Of a DNA stretch of 64,000 nucleotides, positions 34,677 through 43,653 are shown in pieces. The notes beneath the pieces were generated by a model. The model ran no database searches. It was not told the DNA's origin and was given only the letters and a program-made list of their open reading frames with translations. Position 1 is the stretch's first letter, and the number at the start of each line of letters is the position of its first letter. Origin of the DNA: CFX5 sp023384495. Its GTDB lineage: Bacteria > Chloroflexota > Anaerolineae > Caldilineales > Caldilineaceae. Location: NCBI GenBank assembly GCA_048499455.1, contig JASNZV010000007.1:62001-126000 (forward strand). Reading direction: 5' to 3'. Made by a program: the position numbers and the translations under genes.

Positions 34677-34911
34677 GATAGATCGCGGGAGACCCGACAG
34701 CACGAACTGATTTCTACAACAACCCAGATGATCGGTCAGTCGATGGTTACTAGCTACGGATCAATGCTGATGATTCGTACATTATCGCGCCTATGCTGAA
34801 ACGATACAAACAAGAGAGCGGTTTGGGGTGCGTCCAGCAATGGAGGCGTCGGAACCTCCCGGTTTCAATCTGAACGGAGTTTAGAAGCCTCTCACCGGCT
34901 GGCGGTGCAAG

Positions 34912-34941
34912 ATGACACTCCCACTCCGCCCGTGGTATGAT
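34912..34941 (+). promoter_or_regulatory. Predicted promoter of the SET-domain gene, leaderless geometry
   Basis: ATGACA (34912-34917) and TATGAT (34936-34941) are 18 bases apart. The ATG of the SET-domain gene at 34948 begins seven bases after the -10 box start-to-end (bases 34942-34947 intervene), where transcription should begin. There is no ribosome binding site. Confidence 0.6.
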
Positions 34942-34947
34942 CAGCCC

Positions 34948-35313
34948 ATGCTTTACATAGCAGAATCGCCTGGCAGGGGGCGCGGCGTCTTTGCTCAACG
35001 GCAGATCCACAGCGGCCAACTGATCGAACGAGCGCCGGTGATCGTTGTGCCCGCCGGCCAGTGGGAGGGGATGGACCGAACGGTGCTCTTCGACTATTTC
35101 TTTGCCTGGGGAGAACATTCGGCCATTGCGCTGGGTTATGGCTCGCTCTACAACCATGCATACCAGCCCAATGCCCGCTTTGTCAAGCACTTTTCCCAGC
35201 AGGTGATCGAGTTCTACGCCCTGCGCGCCATCGAGTCAGACGAGGAGATCCTCATCAACTACAATGTCGACCCCGGTGATGACTCACCGCTCTGGTTTCA
35301 TGTGCTTGCTTGA
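34948..35313 (+). CDS. SET-domain protein
   Basis: 121 residues from the ATG at 34948. The SET core is recognisable: GRGRGVFAQRQIHSGQLIERAPVIVV, the post-loop GYGSLYNHAYQPNARF (equivalent of the NHSCxPN motif), IEFYALRAIESDEEILINYN (equivalent of the ELTxDY motif). Eukaryote-like SET proteins of this short size occur in bacteria and may methylate a protein lysine; the target is not known. It converges with threonine synthase; their ends are very close (the stop of the minus-strand gene at 35298 overlaps by 16 bases). Confidence 0.85.
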   Translation: MLYIAESPGRGRGVFAQRQIHSGQLIERAPVIVVPAGQWEGMDRTVLFDYFFAWGEHSAIALGYGSLYNHAYQPNARFVKHFSQQVIEFYALRAIESDEEILINYNVDPGDDSPLWFHVLA

Positions 35314-36608
35314 TTCAATGCCCACTTCACCGCATCCAACGTCGGCTCGATGACGGTGGTTCCCCCCGTTACCGACATGGCGGCGCCCACGTCCTTGAGA
35401 CCGCTGCCCGTGTTGATAACGACAATCGTCTCATCAGGCTGGACAAGCCCGGCCGCCACGGCCTGCGTCAGGCCGGCGAAGGCGGCGGCGCCGGCAGGCT
35501 CGGCAAAGACCGCGCCCAAACGCGCCAGCGGCGCGATGGCGGCCAGAATCTGTTCATCGGGCGCGGCGAGAAAGGCCCCGCCACTGCTGCGCACGGCGTT
35601 GAGCGCCTTGACCGCGTCACGCGGGGCGTTGACCGCAATGCTGTCGGCGCGCGTGGTGGCCTGCACAGGCGTGGGCAGGGCATCGCCACGCCTCCATGCG
35701 TCATAGAGTGCGGCGCTTTGCGTGGATTGCACACCATAGAGGCGCGGCATGTGGTCGACCCAGCCGAGGGCGAGCAGATCAGAGAAACCCTTGTACACCC
35801 CGCCGATGATACAGCCGTCACCCACCGACACAAAGAGCGCATCTGGCGCCACAAACGGGGCTGTGGCTCCATATCTTCTATTTTGCATCTTGTATCGCGC
35901 CAGTTGCTCGGCAATTTCAAAACTGACGGTCTTCTTTCCTTCGGTCATGTAGGGGTTGTAACCGGTGTTGCGGTTATACCAACCAAACTCCTCACACGCT
36001 GCGGTGCAGAGGTCAAAGGCCTGGTCATAGCTGCCGTCAATGGCGAGCACGCTGGCGCCGTAAATGAGCAGTTGGGCCAGCTTGGCCGGCGGCGCACTTT
36101 TTGGGACGAAGATCACCGCCGGCAGACCCGCCGCCGCGGCCTGCGCGGCGAGGGCCGCGGCGGCGTTGCCCGTGCTGGCCGTTGCGATGACCGGGCGCCC
36201 GGCTGCCTGGGCGCGGGCGACGGCGATGGCCGAAGCGCGATCTTTGAGTGAGGCGCTGGGGTTGCGTCCGTCGTCTTTGAGGAAGAGGTGCGCCAACCCC
36301 AGCGACGCGCCAAGCCGCTGTGCGTGGAGGAGCGGCGCGCCACCGACGGGCAATGGGGGCAGTGCTTGGCGCCCGGCAATCGGCAACAGCGGCCAATAGC
36401 GACCGATGGACTGGTCTGGGTCAGTCGTCAGTTGTGAAGGGTCAAACATCTGCCGGATGGCCGTATAGTCGAACTGAACATCGAGCGTTCCCAGATCGCT
36501 GCCCATATTGGGGCGACAGGGGCAGACATAAGCAATGGCGCCGGGCGCATAGGTCGCGCCACAGCGCAAACAGCGCAACACGGTCAGGAACTTTGCCTCG
36601 GGATTCAT
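35298..36608 (-). CDS. thrC: Threonine synthase
   Basis: 436 residues. An N-terminal zinc-ribbon-like segment (RCLRCGATYAP, VCPC) is followed by the fold-type II PLP core: LFLKDDGRNPSASLKDRASAIAVA, with the PLP lysine in SLKDR (about residue 123), and ATASTGNAAAALAAQAAAAGL, the Asn loop. NTGYNPYMTEGKKTVSFEIAEQL is typical of the bacterial/plant type ThrC. The enzyme converts O-phosphohomoserine to threonine and phosphate. It stands alone here. Enough family marks exist to exclude the related threonine dehydratase. Confidence 0.87.
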   Translation of the reverse strand: MNPEAKFLTVLRCLRCGATYAPGAIAYVCPCRPNMGSDLGTLDVQFDYTAIRQMFDPSQLTTDPDQSIGRYWPLLPIAGRQALPPLPVGGAPLLHAQRLGASLGLAHLFLKDDGRNPSASLKDRASAIAVARAQAAGRPVIATASTGNAAAALAAQAAAAGLPAVIFVPKSAPPAKLAQLLIYGASVLAIDGSYDQAFDLCTAACEEFGWYNRNTGYNPYMTEGKKTVSFEIAEQLARYKMQNRRYGATAPFVAPDALFVSVGDGCIIGGVYKGFSDLLALGWVDHMPRLYGVQSTQSAALYDAWRRGDALPTPVQATTRADSIAVNAPRDAVKALNAVRSSGGAFLAAPDEQILAAIAPLARLGAVFAEPAGAAAFAGLTQAVAAGLVQPDETIVVINTGSGLKDVGAAMSVTGGTTVIEPTLDAVKWALNQAST

Positions 36609-36885
36609 AGTCTTGTCAATAACGACCTTGCGTCATTCTGGGCAACTGGGCCCCGTCGCACCGCCTGCAACCATTTCGGTCTCGGGCCAAACCCGAAAAA
36701 ATTCGCCCAATAATGGCCGCAAGGATTTGTAAGTAAAATTTAAACATTTGATGGATAGACATTTGGCCGCGAATGCGCGATAATGTCAACTGATGTACTT
36801 GCATCCGTTGCAAAACGCCGTTTGGCGTGGGCGCCACTTGACCTTGCAACACCAACCAAGTATCATCCTGTTGGAGGCTGAACTT

Positions 36886-38103
36886 ATGAGCAATGCGGAA
36901 CGCTACCCAAGCTATCTTTCGTGTGTTGTACAGGTGTTGAGCGCCTCGGCTCACCCCATGAGCCTGGATGCGTTGATCTCAACAATCGAACGACAACGAC
37001 CGATCACCAAAGGCGCGCGGCAAGCTGTGCATCGCGCCATCAAACAGTTATACCAGGCCGTACCGGTGGCGCCCAACCGGTTTGGCTGGCTGTCACGTTT
37101 GCTGGATCGCAACATCTTCAGGCACCCACTCTCGTCGGAAGAGGCGCGCCGGGGCTTTATCATGCTGGACGAATTGGAGCACGCCGTCTTCTTTCCCGAG
37201 TTTTTTCAGAGCTATCAGCCGGAAGAACGGAAGCTACGGATCGATCTCTTGGGCGGTGAGACCATTGAGGCCGAAGCCTATGTAGAGCGCAACACCTGGT
37301 CGTTGCGGCTGGGCAAACCATTCGCCGAATGGGTCAACCTGCTCGGTGGGCAGGGGCGTGACGACCTGGTGATTATGGTCAATGACGCCACTGCGGGCCA
37401 TTATACACTACGCCTGCAACCGCGTGAAGCGCGGGACGAGGCAGCGATCCAGCAACGCAATTCGCGGCTGGCGGCGCTGGCCGAAGAGATTGTCGCCGCC
37501 AATTGCAAGGGCGGGGAAATGATGCCGACCGCCGACCTGGCCGCACACCTGATTGGGCGCCATTTCTTTGGCGACTCAGTTCCCGCAGATGATCTTCACT
37601 ATGTGCTGCACCACTACAGCTCGTTGGTCTTTCAAAACGGCTTGGGGTATGGGCAGGATGTCCATCAGCCTGAGGCGGAGCGCGCATTTTCGGGCAGCGC
37701 CTCATTCTTTCATGAAAGCCCTTTTGACGCTGCCGACGATCTGACCTTTTTTGAGGACATGATTGCAGAGGCAGGGGGACCTATGGATGATCTCTTTGGT
37801 GATGACGCCCCTGAGGGTTATTTTGAGGACTCTTGTCCCAGTTACGAAGCCTATTTGCAGAGCTTTGAAGATGCTGAGGCATCGGGTGAGGCGCTCTCGC
37901 ACAGCGATTTTCATCTCCTCGAAGCTGAATTAGAAGCGCTGCTCAGCCTCGAGGAAGAGTTCGGTTATCTGCTTCCCGAGCAGTTGGCCCGCAAAGACCA
38001 ACTAGCGGAACGGCTCTTCATCGACCCGGAAACCCTGTTTGACAACGACGGCGATGGATCCGACTATGGTGACTTTGACGACCCGCCCTTCTGGCATAAT
38101 TGA
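36886..38103 (+). CDS. Hypothetical protein with HTH-like N-terminus and acidic C-terminus
   Basis: 405 residues from the ATG at 36886 (GGAGG eight bases upstream). Residues about 1-70 (VQVLSASAHPMSLDALISTIERQRPITKGARQAVHRAIKQLYQ...RFGWLSRLL) look like a HARE-HTH or winged-helix domain. The middle part is mixed alpha/beta, and the last 170 residues are very acidic, with many Asp and Glu clusters (FDNDGDGSDYGDFDD). It might bind DNA or a basic partner such as ribosomal protein or RNA polymerase. No family is recognised with confidence. It is divergent from thrC. Confidence 0.65.
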   Translation: MSNAERYPSYLSCVVQVLSASAHPMSLDALISTIERQRPITKGARQAVHRAIKQLYQAVPVAPNRFGWLSRLLDRNIFRHPLSSEEARRGFIMLDELEHAVFFPEFFQSYQPEERKLRIDLLGGETIEAEAYVERNTWSLRLGKPFAEWVNLLGGQGRDDLVIMVNDATAGHYTLRLQPREARDEAAIQQRNSRLAALAEEIVAANCKGGEMMPTADLAAHLIGRHFFGDSVPADDLHYVLHHYSSLVFQNGLGYGQDVHQPEAERAFSGSASFFHESPFDAADDLTFFEDMIAEAGGPMDDLFGDDAPEGYFEDSCPSYEAYLQSFEDAEASGEALSHSDFHLLEAELEALLSLEEEFGYLLPEQLARKDQLAERLFIDPETLFDNDGDGSDYGDFDDPPFWHN

Positions 38104-38277
38104 TCCGTCGCGCATCAGTCAAGTGCATGCAGATGGGCAACGATGGATTAGCCAAGTCATGGTTCCACCTGGCGCTTATCTGTAAATGGTTACGTGCGTC
38201 GATGCGCTGCTCGGTTGCTCAGATGGACGCAGAATTTACGGACAGATACCCATTGCAGCACTGAGCTAGCATTGATA

Positions 38278-38598
38278 ATGACACAACGACCTGTCAACTG
38301 TCGCTATTTCTATGGTGATTACTTTCGCGGCAAAAACAGCGAAATCTGTCGCTTGATCGAAGCCAATCCGAATAGCCCGCGACCCTGGCGGCGCAAGCTC
38401 TGTGATTCATGTCCTGTGCCCGAGATCCTGATCACGAGCAATTCGCGAGACTTATTGCTAGAGGGTGAAGTAAAGCGCAGATTTCTGCGCGATCAGGTGG
38501 AAGTGACCTTTGCTGTTTGTAGCAAACACATGCTAGAGCTAGCCGATCCACGCCATTGCCCGGCCTGCGCCCGTGAAGAGGGTGGGGAAATCCAGTGA
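38278..38598 (+). CDS. Small cysteine-rich protein, possible metal binder
   Basis: 106 residues from the ATG at 38278. It opens NCRYFYGDYFRGKNSEICRLIEAN and contains two CxxC knuckles, KLCDSCPVP (about residues 42-46) and HCPACARE (near the C-terminus), with further Cys residues between. This suggests a zinc ribbon or an Fe-S site. It has the look of a conserved hypothetical from cyanobacteria and Chloroflexota. It precedes the TPP riboswitch by about 60 bases but is probably separate from it. Confidence 0.6.
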   Translation: MTQRPVNCRYFYGDYFRGKNSEICRLIEANPNSPRPWRRKLCDSCPVPEILITSNSRDLLLEGEVKRRFLRDQVEVTFAVCSKHMLELADPRHCPACAREEGGEIQ

Positions 38599-38655
38599 TC
38601 GCGGCCGTGGCAAACTTGACCGGTGACCAGGCTATGTTATGATGGGATGACAACT

Positions 38656-38752
38656 GCATACGGGGAGCTCGGAAGCGCCGGGCTGAGAGGGTGGCCGTTC
38701 TGCCGCCGACCCAAGAACCTGATCTGGGTAATGCCAGCGTAGGAACGTGAAC
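38656..38752 (+). promoter_or_regulatory. TPP riboswitch (THI element)
   Basis: The conserved pieces are in order: GGGGAGCTCGGAAGC at the start, GGGCTGAGAGGGTGGCC (the CUGAGA pyrimidine-sensing arm), GACCCAAGAACCTGATCTGGGTAATGCCAGCGTAGGAACGTGAAC (the ACCTGATCTGGGTAATGCCAGCGTAGGGA signature). A hairpin terminator follows at once and the thiB gene starts 94 bases further. Binding of thiamine diphosphate would therefore favour termination and turn off thiB-thiP. Confidence 0.93.
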
Positions 38753-38764
38753 GTAGAAAACGCA

Positions 38765-38793
38765 GCCTTACCCAATTGGGGTAAGGCTTTTTT
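38765..38793 (+). terminator. Intrinsic terminator of the TPP riboswitch
   Basis: Perfect 9-bp arms GCCTTACCC (38765-38773) and GGGTAAGGC (38779-38787), a 5-base loop and six T residues (38788-38793). It is the expression platform: it lies directly between the TPP aptamer and thiB. Confidence 0.9.
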
Positions 38794-38846
38794 GTTTAAT
38801 GAATGGCCGGGTGCGTCATATCCCGGCGATAGGATGGAGGATGTCT

Positions 38847-39917
38847 ATGCGCTACTTACTCGTTGTTGGATCTCTCGTGCTGCTGTTGGCAACCGCCTGC
38901 CAGCCGGTGACCGGAGGCTCGGACGCTGGCGCCAACGCTCAACCGAAGACGCTCGTGGTCGCCAGCCACGATTCGTTCAACGTCAGTGAAGCGGTTGTGG
39001 CCGAATTCGAGGCGGCCCACACTGCCACTATTCAGTTCCTGGCCCTAGGCGACGCCGGCTCCGCGGTGAATCGGCTGATCCTCAGCGCCGACGCGCCACT
39101 CGCCGATCTCTTCTTTGGGGTGGACAACACCTTCTTTAGCCGGGCGCTCAACGCGGGCATCTTCGAGCCCTACGCCTCACCCATGCTCGACGCCATCCCC
39201 GATGCGCTCAAGCTCGACCCCGAATTTCGCCTGCTGCCGGTGGACGTGGGCTATGTCAACCTCAACGCCGACCGCATCTGGTTCGAGACGCAAGGGATTC
39301 CGCTGCCGGTTACGCTGGATGACCTGACCAAACCCGAATATCGGGGACTGTTGGTGGTGCAGAACCCAGCCACTTCGTCACCGGGCCTTGCCTTTCTGCT
39401 GGCCACGGTCAGCTACTTTGGTGAAGACGGCTATCTCGATTTCTGGCGGGCGCTACGCGACAACGACGTGCTGGTCACCGACGGCTGGAGCGAAGCCTAC
39501 TTCGAACACTTCACCGTCGGCTCGGGCGGCAGCGGCAGCCGCCCGTTGGTGGTCAGCTACAGCACAAGCCCGCCCGCTGATGTGCTCTTCGCCGCCGACG
39601 GGCGCACCGAACCGGCCAGCGTCAACATCAACCCGGCCGGCGGCGTCTTCCGCCAGATCGAATTTGTGGGCATCCTCAAAGGGGCCAACGAGCCGGAGTT
39701 GGCGCGCGCTTGGGTCGATTTCATGCTCAGCCGCACCTTCCAAGAGGATGTGCCGTTGCAAATGTTTGTCTACCCGGCGCTGCCCGACGCCGCGCTGCCC
39801 GATCTCTTCGTCCAGTTCGCTGAGACCCCCGACCAGCCTGCCGAGGTGGACGCCGCCGCCATTGAGGCCAACCGCGAGCGCTGGATCGAGGGGTGGACCA
39901 ACGTGGTGTTACGGTAA
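38847..39917 (+). CDS. thiB: Thiamine-type ABC transporter substrate-binding lipoprotein (ThiB-like)
   Basis: 356 residues from the ATG at 38847 (GGAGG six bases upstream). The N-terminus MRYLLVVGSLVLLLATACQP is a lipoprotein signal with a lipobox ending in Cys18. The mature protein follows the ThiB/TbpA pattern: TLVVASHDSFNVSEAVVAEFE, ADLFFGVDNTFFSRAL, PVDVGYVNLNADRIWF, and DGWSEAYFEHFTVG. It should bind thiamine or its phosphates outside the membrane and deliver them to ThiP. Regulation is by the TPP riboswitch and terminator upstream. thiP starts at the base after its stop. Confidence 0.9.
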   Translation: MRYLLVVGSLVLLLATACQPVTGGSDAGANAQPKTLVVASHDSFNVSEAVVAEFEAAHTATIQFLALGDAGSAVNRLILSADAPLADLFFGVDNTFFSRALNAGIFEPYASPMLDAIPDALKLDPEFRLLPVDVGYVNLNADRIWFETQGIPLPVTLDDLTKPEYRGLLVVQNPATSSPGLAFLLATVSYFGEDGYLDFWRALRDNDVLVTDGWSEAYFEHFTVGSGGSGSRPLVVSYSTSPPADVLFAADGRTEPASVNINPAGGVFRQIEFVGILKGANEPELARAWVDFMLSRTFQEDVPLQMFVYPALPDAALPDLFVQFAETPDQPAEVDAAAIEANRERWIEGWTNVVLR

Positions 39918-41612
39918 GTGAAATCCCGCGTGGTGCGGTTCTTTTCCATCCGCCGACTAGATCGTCTGTTCCCAATACTCCGGCTGGCCCCGCCGTTGCT
40001 CTTTCTGGCCGTCTTCTTCTTCTACCCGCTGCTGCGCATCTTGCAGGTAAGCTTTGCGGCGGATGGGGACGGGCCATGGGCAGGCATCGGCGCGATGGCG
40101 CGCCAGCCCTTTTTCTGGCGTGTGCTCTGGTTCACCACCTGGCAGGCAGCCGCCTCGACGCTGTTGACATTGCTCATCGGGCTGCCGTTGGCCTATGTGT
40201 TCGCCCGCTACACCTTCCGCGGCAAGGGGTTGTTACAGGCGCTGCTGACCATCCCCTTTGTCATGCCCACCGTGGTGGTGGCCGCGGCCTTTACGGCGCT
40301 GTTGGGCGAACGGGGTCTGGTCAACCAATGGATGCAAAGCATTGGCGGCCTGGCCGAACCACCGGTGCAGATCATGCGCACGGTCTGGGTGATCCTGCTG
40401 GCGCACGCCTTCTACAACGTAAGCGTGGTGGTGCGCACGGTGGGAACCTTCTGGGCCAATCTCAACCCCCGGTGGGACGAGGCCGCCGCAGTGTTGGGCG
40501 CGCCGCCCCTGCGCCGGCTGTGGGAGGTGACGCTGCCGCTGCTGCTGCCCAGCATTTTGGCCGCCTCGCTACTGGTCTTTCTCTTCTGCTTCACCAGCTT
40601 TGGCGTGGTGCTGATCCTGGGTGGGCTGCAATTTGCCACGCTCGAGGTGGAGATCTACCGGCAGGCTGTCAGCCTCTTCAACCTGCCCATGGCGGCCTTC
40701 CTCTCGCTGGTGCAGATGGCGCTCACATTTGTGGTCATGTTCTTCTATACACGCACCCAGGCCCGGGCCAGCCGGCCTTTGGAAGCGCGGCCGGCGCAAA
40801 CCCTGGCGCATGCGCCGCGCAGCACCCGCGACCGGTGGCTGGTGGGGGGCGGCATGACTATCGCGCTGCTCTTGCTCCTGTCGCCGCTGTTGGCGCTGGC
40901 CTGGCGCAGCGTGACGCTGGGTGATGAAGGCTTCTCGCTACGCTTCTACCAGGAGCTGGCTCTCAACCGCCGGCAAAGCGCCTTTTTTGTGGCGCCGGTC
41001 TTTGCCATCCGCAACTCGCTGCTCTTTGCCAGCGCAGCCATGCTGATCAGCCTGGCGTTGGGGCTGCTCAGCGCCTATCAACTGGCGCAGCCGCAGCGCC
41101 GGATCACGACACTGCTCGACCCGCTCTTTCTGCTGCCGCTGGGGACTTCAGCGGTCACGCTTGGCTTTGGCTATATCGTGGCGCTGGGCTGGATGCGCAC
41201 ATCGCTCTGGCTGACGCCGATTGCGCACACGCTGATTGCCTTCCCCTTTGTGGTGCGCACCTTCTTGCCGGCCCTACGCAGCCTCGACCCGCGCTTGCGC
41301 GAGTCCGCTGCAGTGTTAGGGGCGTCGCCGCTGCGCGTCTGGTGGGAGGTCGATGCGCCGCTGCTGGCGCCCGCCGCGCTGGTCAGCGCGGTCTTTGCCT
41401 TCACCATCAGTCTGGGCGAGTTTGGCGCGACCCTGCTCATCAGCCGACCCGATTTCCCCACCATGCCCATGGTGATCTACCGGGCGCTGGGGCAGCCGGG
41501 ACTGCTCAACTATGGCCAGGCGCTGGCTATGAGCACCCTCCTCATGGCGGTGGCGGCAGGCGCGATGCTGGTGATCGAACGCTTCCGCATTGGCGAGGCC
41601 AGCGAATTTTGA
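39918..41612 (+). CDS. thiP: Thiamine ABC transporter permease ThiP
   Basis: 564 residues from a GTG start directly after thiB. Two fused permease halves, each with about six membrane helices, carry EAA loops: EAAAVLGAPPLRRLWEVTLPLLLPS (about residues 188-212) and ESAAVLGASPLRVWWEVDAPLLAPA (about 455-479). This duplication is normal for ThiP and iron-type FbpB permeases; the riboswitch favours thiamine. The expected ATPase gene thiQ does not follow; the next gene is on the other strand, so the ATPase must be elsewhere or shared. Confidence 0.9.
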   Translation: MKSRVVRFFSIRRLDRLFPILRLAPPLLFLAVFFFYPLLRILQVSFAADGDGPWAGIGAMARQPFFWRVLWFTTWQAAASTLLTLLIGLPLAYVFARYTFRGKGLLQALLTIPFVMPTVVVAAAFTALLGERGLVNQWMQSIGGLAEPPVQIMRTVWVILLAHAFYNVSVVVRTVGTFWANLNPRWDEAAAVLGAPPLRRLWEVTLPLLLPSILAASLLVFLFCFTSFGVVLILGGLQFATLEVEIYRQAVSLFNLPMAAFLSLVQMALTFVVMFFYTRTQARASRPLEARPAQTLAHAPRSTRDRWLVGGGMTIALLLLLSPLLALAWRSVTLGDEGFSLRFYQELALNRRQSAFFVAPVFAIRNSLLFASAAMLISLALGLLSAYQLAQPQRRITTLLDPLFLLPLGTSAVTLGFGYIVALGWMRTSLWLTPIAHTLIAFPFVVRTFLPALRSLDPRLRESAAVLGASPLRVWWEVDAPLLAPAALVSAVFAFTISLGEFGATLLISRPDFPTMPMVIYRALGQPGLLNYGQALAMSTLLMAVAAGAMLVIERFRIGEASEF

Positions 41613-41643
41613 ATGAACCGGGAGAAGTTGGCGAACGAATATT

Positions 41644-42348
41644 CTACGATGTAGATCCAACCGGCTTGCCAACTAGGATCGCCACATCGACCGGCTTGGG
41701 TGCGCCGGTGGTCAAGGGCAGGGTGACAGCGTGCATGAAGAGCTCGAAGCGCCAGCCCTGGTGCTCCAGCCGCGCCAGCAATTCCAGCGCCTGGGGGCGG
41801 CTGGGGTCGGCCAACACCAACTTACCGCCGGGAGCCAGGTTGCGCTGGAAGATGAGCTCCAAGTGGGGGTGCATGGCGCGCTCATAGAGAATGTCGGCGC
41901 CCAGCAGCAGATCATACTGATCGGTATGGTCCCAGGCGCGCCAGTCGGCGACGAAACGCTGGATGCCTCCGACGTCGTTTTGCTCGGCATTGTGGGCGGC
42001 AATCGCCAGCGTCTGCGGCTCGTGATCAGTCTGCCAGACGTGGGCGCCCAGGCTGGCCGCCACCAGGCCCGGCAGCCCCATCCCCGCGCCCAGTTCCAAC
42101 ACGCGCCGGCCCGCAACGAGCGCGGCATGCCCGGCCAGCCAGTTGGCCAGCGCCACCGCCGACTCCCAGAGCAGGTAACCGTAGGGAATCTGGGCCAGTT
42201 CATCGGCCATGTCGAGCAGCGCATCCTGGTCGCGCACGGCCAGCACCCGCCACACGCTCCCACCCATGGCCAGCTCGACGGTTTCGAGGGGCAATGTTGG
42301 CCAGTGGTGGGTTGGCTGATGGGGCCGCGATTGGGTCATGGGTGACAT
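41644..42348 (-). CDS. Class I SAM methyltransferase (ETFB-lysine methyltransferase-like)
   Basis: 234 residues. Motif I is RRVLELGAGMGLPGLVAASLGAHVWQTDHEP (about residues 80-110). The post-motif YDLLLGADILYERAMH is typical of the seven-beta-strand Methyltransf_16 group, which methylates protein lysines such as ETF-beta, as well as of some small-molecule enzymes. The PYGYLLWESAVALANWL segment before motif I supports this. It is convergent with thiP and lies 21 bases from the rhamnonate dehydratase-like gene on the same strand. Confidence 0.83.
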   Translation of the reverse strand: MSPMTQSRPHQPTHHWPTLPLETVELAMGGSVWRVLAVRDQDALLDMADELAQIPYGYLLWESAVALANWLAGHAALVAGRRVLELGAGMGLPGLVAASLGAHVWQTDHEPQTLAIAAHNAEQNDVGGIQRFVADWRAWDHTDQYDLLLGADILYERAMHPHLELIFQRNLAPGGKLVLADPSRPQALELLARLEHQGWRFELFMHAVTLPLTTGAPKPVDVAILVGKPVGSTS

Positions 42349-42368
42349 TCAGGCTCGACTGTTTCGCC

Positions 42369-43529
42369 CTACCGGCGCACAGTGACTTGCTCCAGCCACT
42401 CGCCAGTGATCTCCAGGCCAAAGCCGGGCGCGTCGCTGGGGGTGACATAGCCGTCCACAATGGCGGGCGTGCCGGGTAGCCGCGACATTTCGGCCAGCGG
42501 CACCCCCGGCGGCGAGACCCCTTCCGAGCGTTCGCCCCAGATGATGGCGGGCATGGCAAAGGCGAGGTGTTGGCCAAATGGATAGTTCATGCCGGCGTGG
42601 GTGATGACATTGATGCCGGCGGCCTCGGCAATGTGGCAGATCTTCACCGCCGCCGTGATACCGCCGCACCAGAGCACATCGGGCTGGAAGAGGTCCACCA
42701 GGCGCCGGTTGGCCGCAGTGGCAAAGGGCGCAGTGAGATACCAATGCTCGCCGGTGGCCAGCGTCTGCCAGGGGATGCGCCGGCGCACTTCTTCGTAGGC
42801 CTCCAGTTGGTCGGGCAGCACGTAGTCTTCGATCCACTTTAGGCCATAGGGGCGAAGCCGTTCGGCCAGGCGCACCACATATTCGGCGTCCATGGCCATC
42901 CAGCAGTCGAGCATCAGCTCGACGCGGTCGCCCACCAGTTCGCGTGTCTGCGCAACCAGCTCTTCATTCTTGTGCAGCCCCTCCAGCCCATCGTGCGGAC
43001 CCCAGGGCGCAAAGATCTTGGTCGCCTTGAAGCCCAGTTCCAGATACCACTCGGTGTCAAACCCGGTGGCGTAGCAAAAGATCTTTTCCTTTTGCGGGCC
43101 GCCCAGCAGCTCATAGACCGGTCGCCCCAAGAGCTTGCCCTTGAGATCCCACAGGGCGACATCGAGGGCGCTGAGGGCGTAGCTGGCCAGCCCGGCGCTG
43201 CCATAGGGGGCCGCCATACGCACCATCATGTCCCACAACTTTTCAGTGGCCATACAAGGCTGGCCCACCAGCACCGGCGCAAAGTGGTGGTTGATGATCT
43301 CCACCACCGGCCCGCCGTGGACGGTCATGCCAAAGCCCCACGTTCCATCCTCGGCGGTGACGATGCAGGCGACGCGCGGCCAGGTGGCGGTGGCCGCCGC
43401 GCTCTGTGGCCCATAGCGCGCCATGGGCCGCGTCATGTGGATCTGCTGGGCGCGGCTGGCTGCGCGCGGCGGCGTCTGCGGCTGTGGGTCGGGGTCGATT
43501 TCAAAGGCGCGGATCTCTTTGATTTTCAT
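42369..43529 (-). CDS. Enolase-superfamily sugar-acid dehydratase, L-rhamnonate dehydratase-like
   Basis: 386 residues of the mandelate racemase/muconate lactonising fold. Metal ligands are Asp in MLDCWMAMD, Glu in WIEDYVLPDQ and Glu in ATGEHWYLT (about residues 208, 233 and 261), and the catalytic His is in ITHAGMNYPFGQH. The spacing and the NYPFGQHLAFA motif resemble L-rhamnonate dehydratase, which removes water from L-rhamnonate. A related aldonate dehydratase is possible. It begins the sugar-acid gene group that runs to about 58126. A heptamer array lies 25 bases upstream. Confidence 0.85.
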   Translation of the reverse strand: MKIKEIRAFEIDPDPQPQTPPRAASRAQQIHMTRPMARYGPQSAAATATWPRVACIVTAEDGTWGFGMTVHGGPVVEIINHHFAPVLVGQPCMATEKLWDMMVRMAAPYGSAGLASYALSALDVALWDLKGKLLGRPVYELLGGPQKEKIFCYATGFDTEWYLELGFKATKIFAPWGPHDGLEGLHKNEELVAQTRELVGDRVELMLDCWMAMDAEYVVRLAERLRPYGLKWIEDYVLPDQLEAYEEVRRRIPWQTLATGEHWYLTAPFATAANRRLVDLFQPDVLWCGGITAAVKICHIAEAAGINVITHAGMNYPFGQHLAFAMPAIIWGERSEGVSPPGVPLAEMSRLPGTPAIVDGYVTPSDAPGFGLEITGEWLEQVTVRR

Positions 43530-43553
43530 GGCCTGTCCTTTGTTGCGGTGGAG

Positions 43554-43588
43554 GATGGACGATGGACGGTGGACGGTGGACGGTGGAG
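43554..43588. repeat. Heptamer tandem repeat upstream of the dehydratase gene
   Basis: Five near-identical heptads: GATGGAC twice, GGTGGAC twice and GGTGGAG, at 43554-43588. It lies 25 bases upstream of the start codon of the dehydratase at 43529 and so within its likely 5' region. Confidence 0.75.
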
Positions 43589-43653
43589 AGCCGTCTCCTG
43601 CGCCGGCGCGGGTCCGGCCAAATGAAGATTCAGATAAGAAGCCGGTAATCTGT

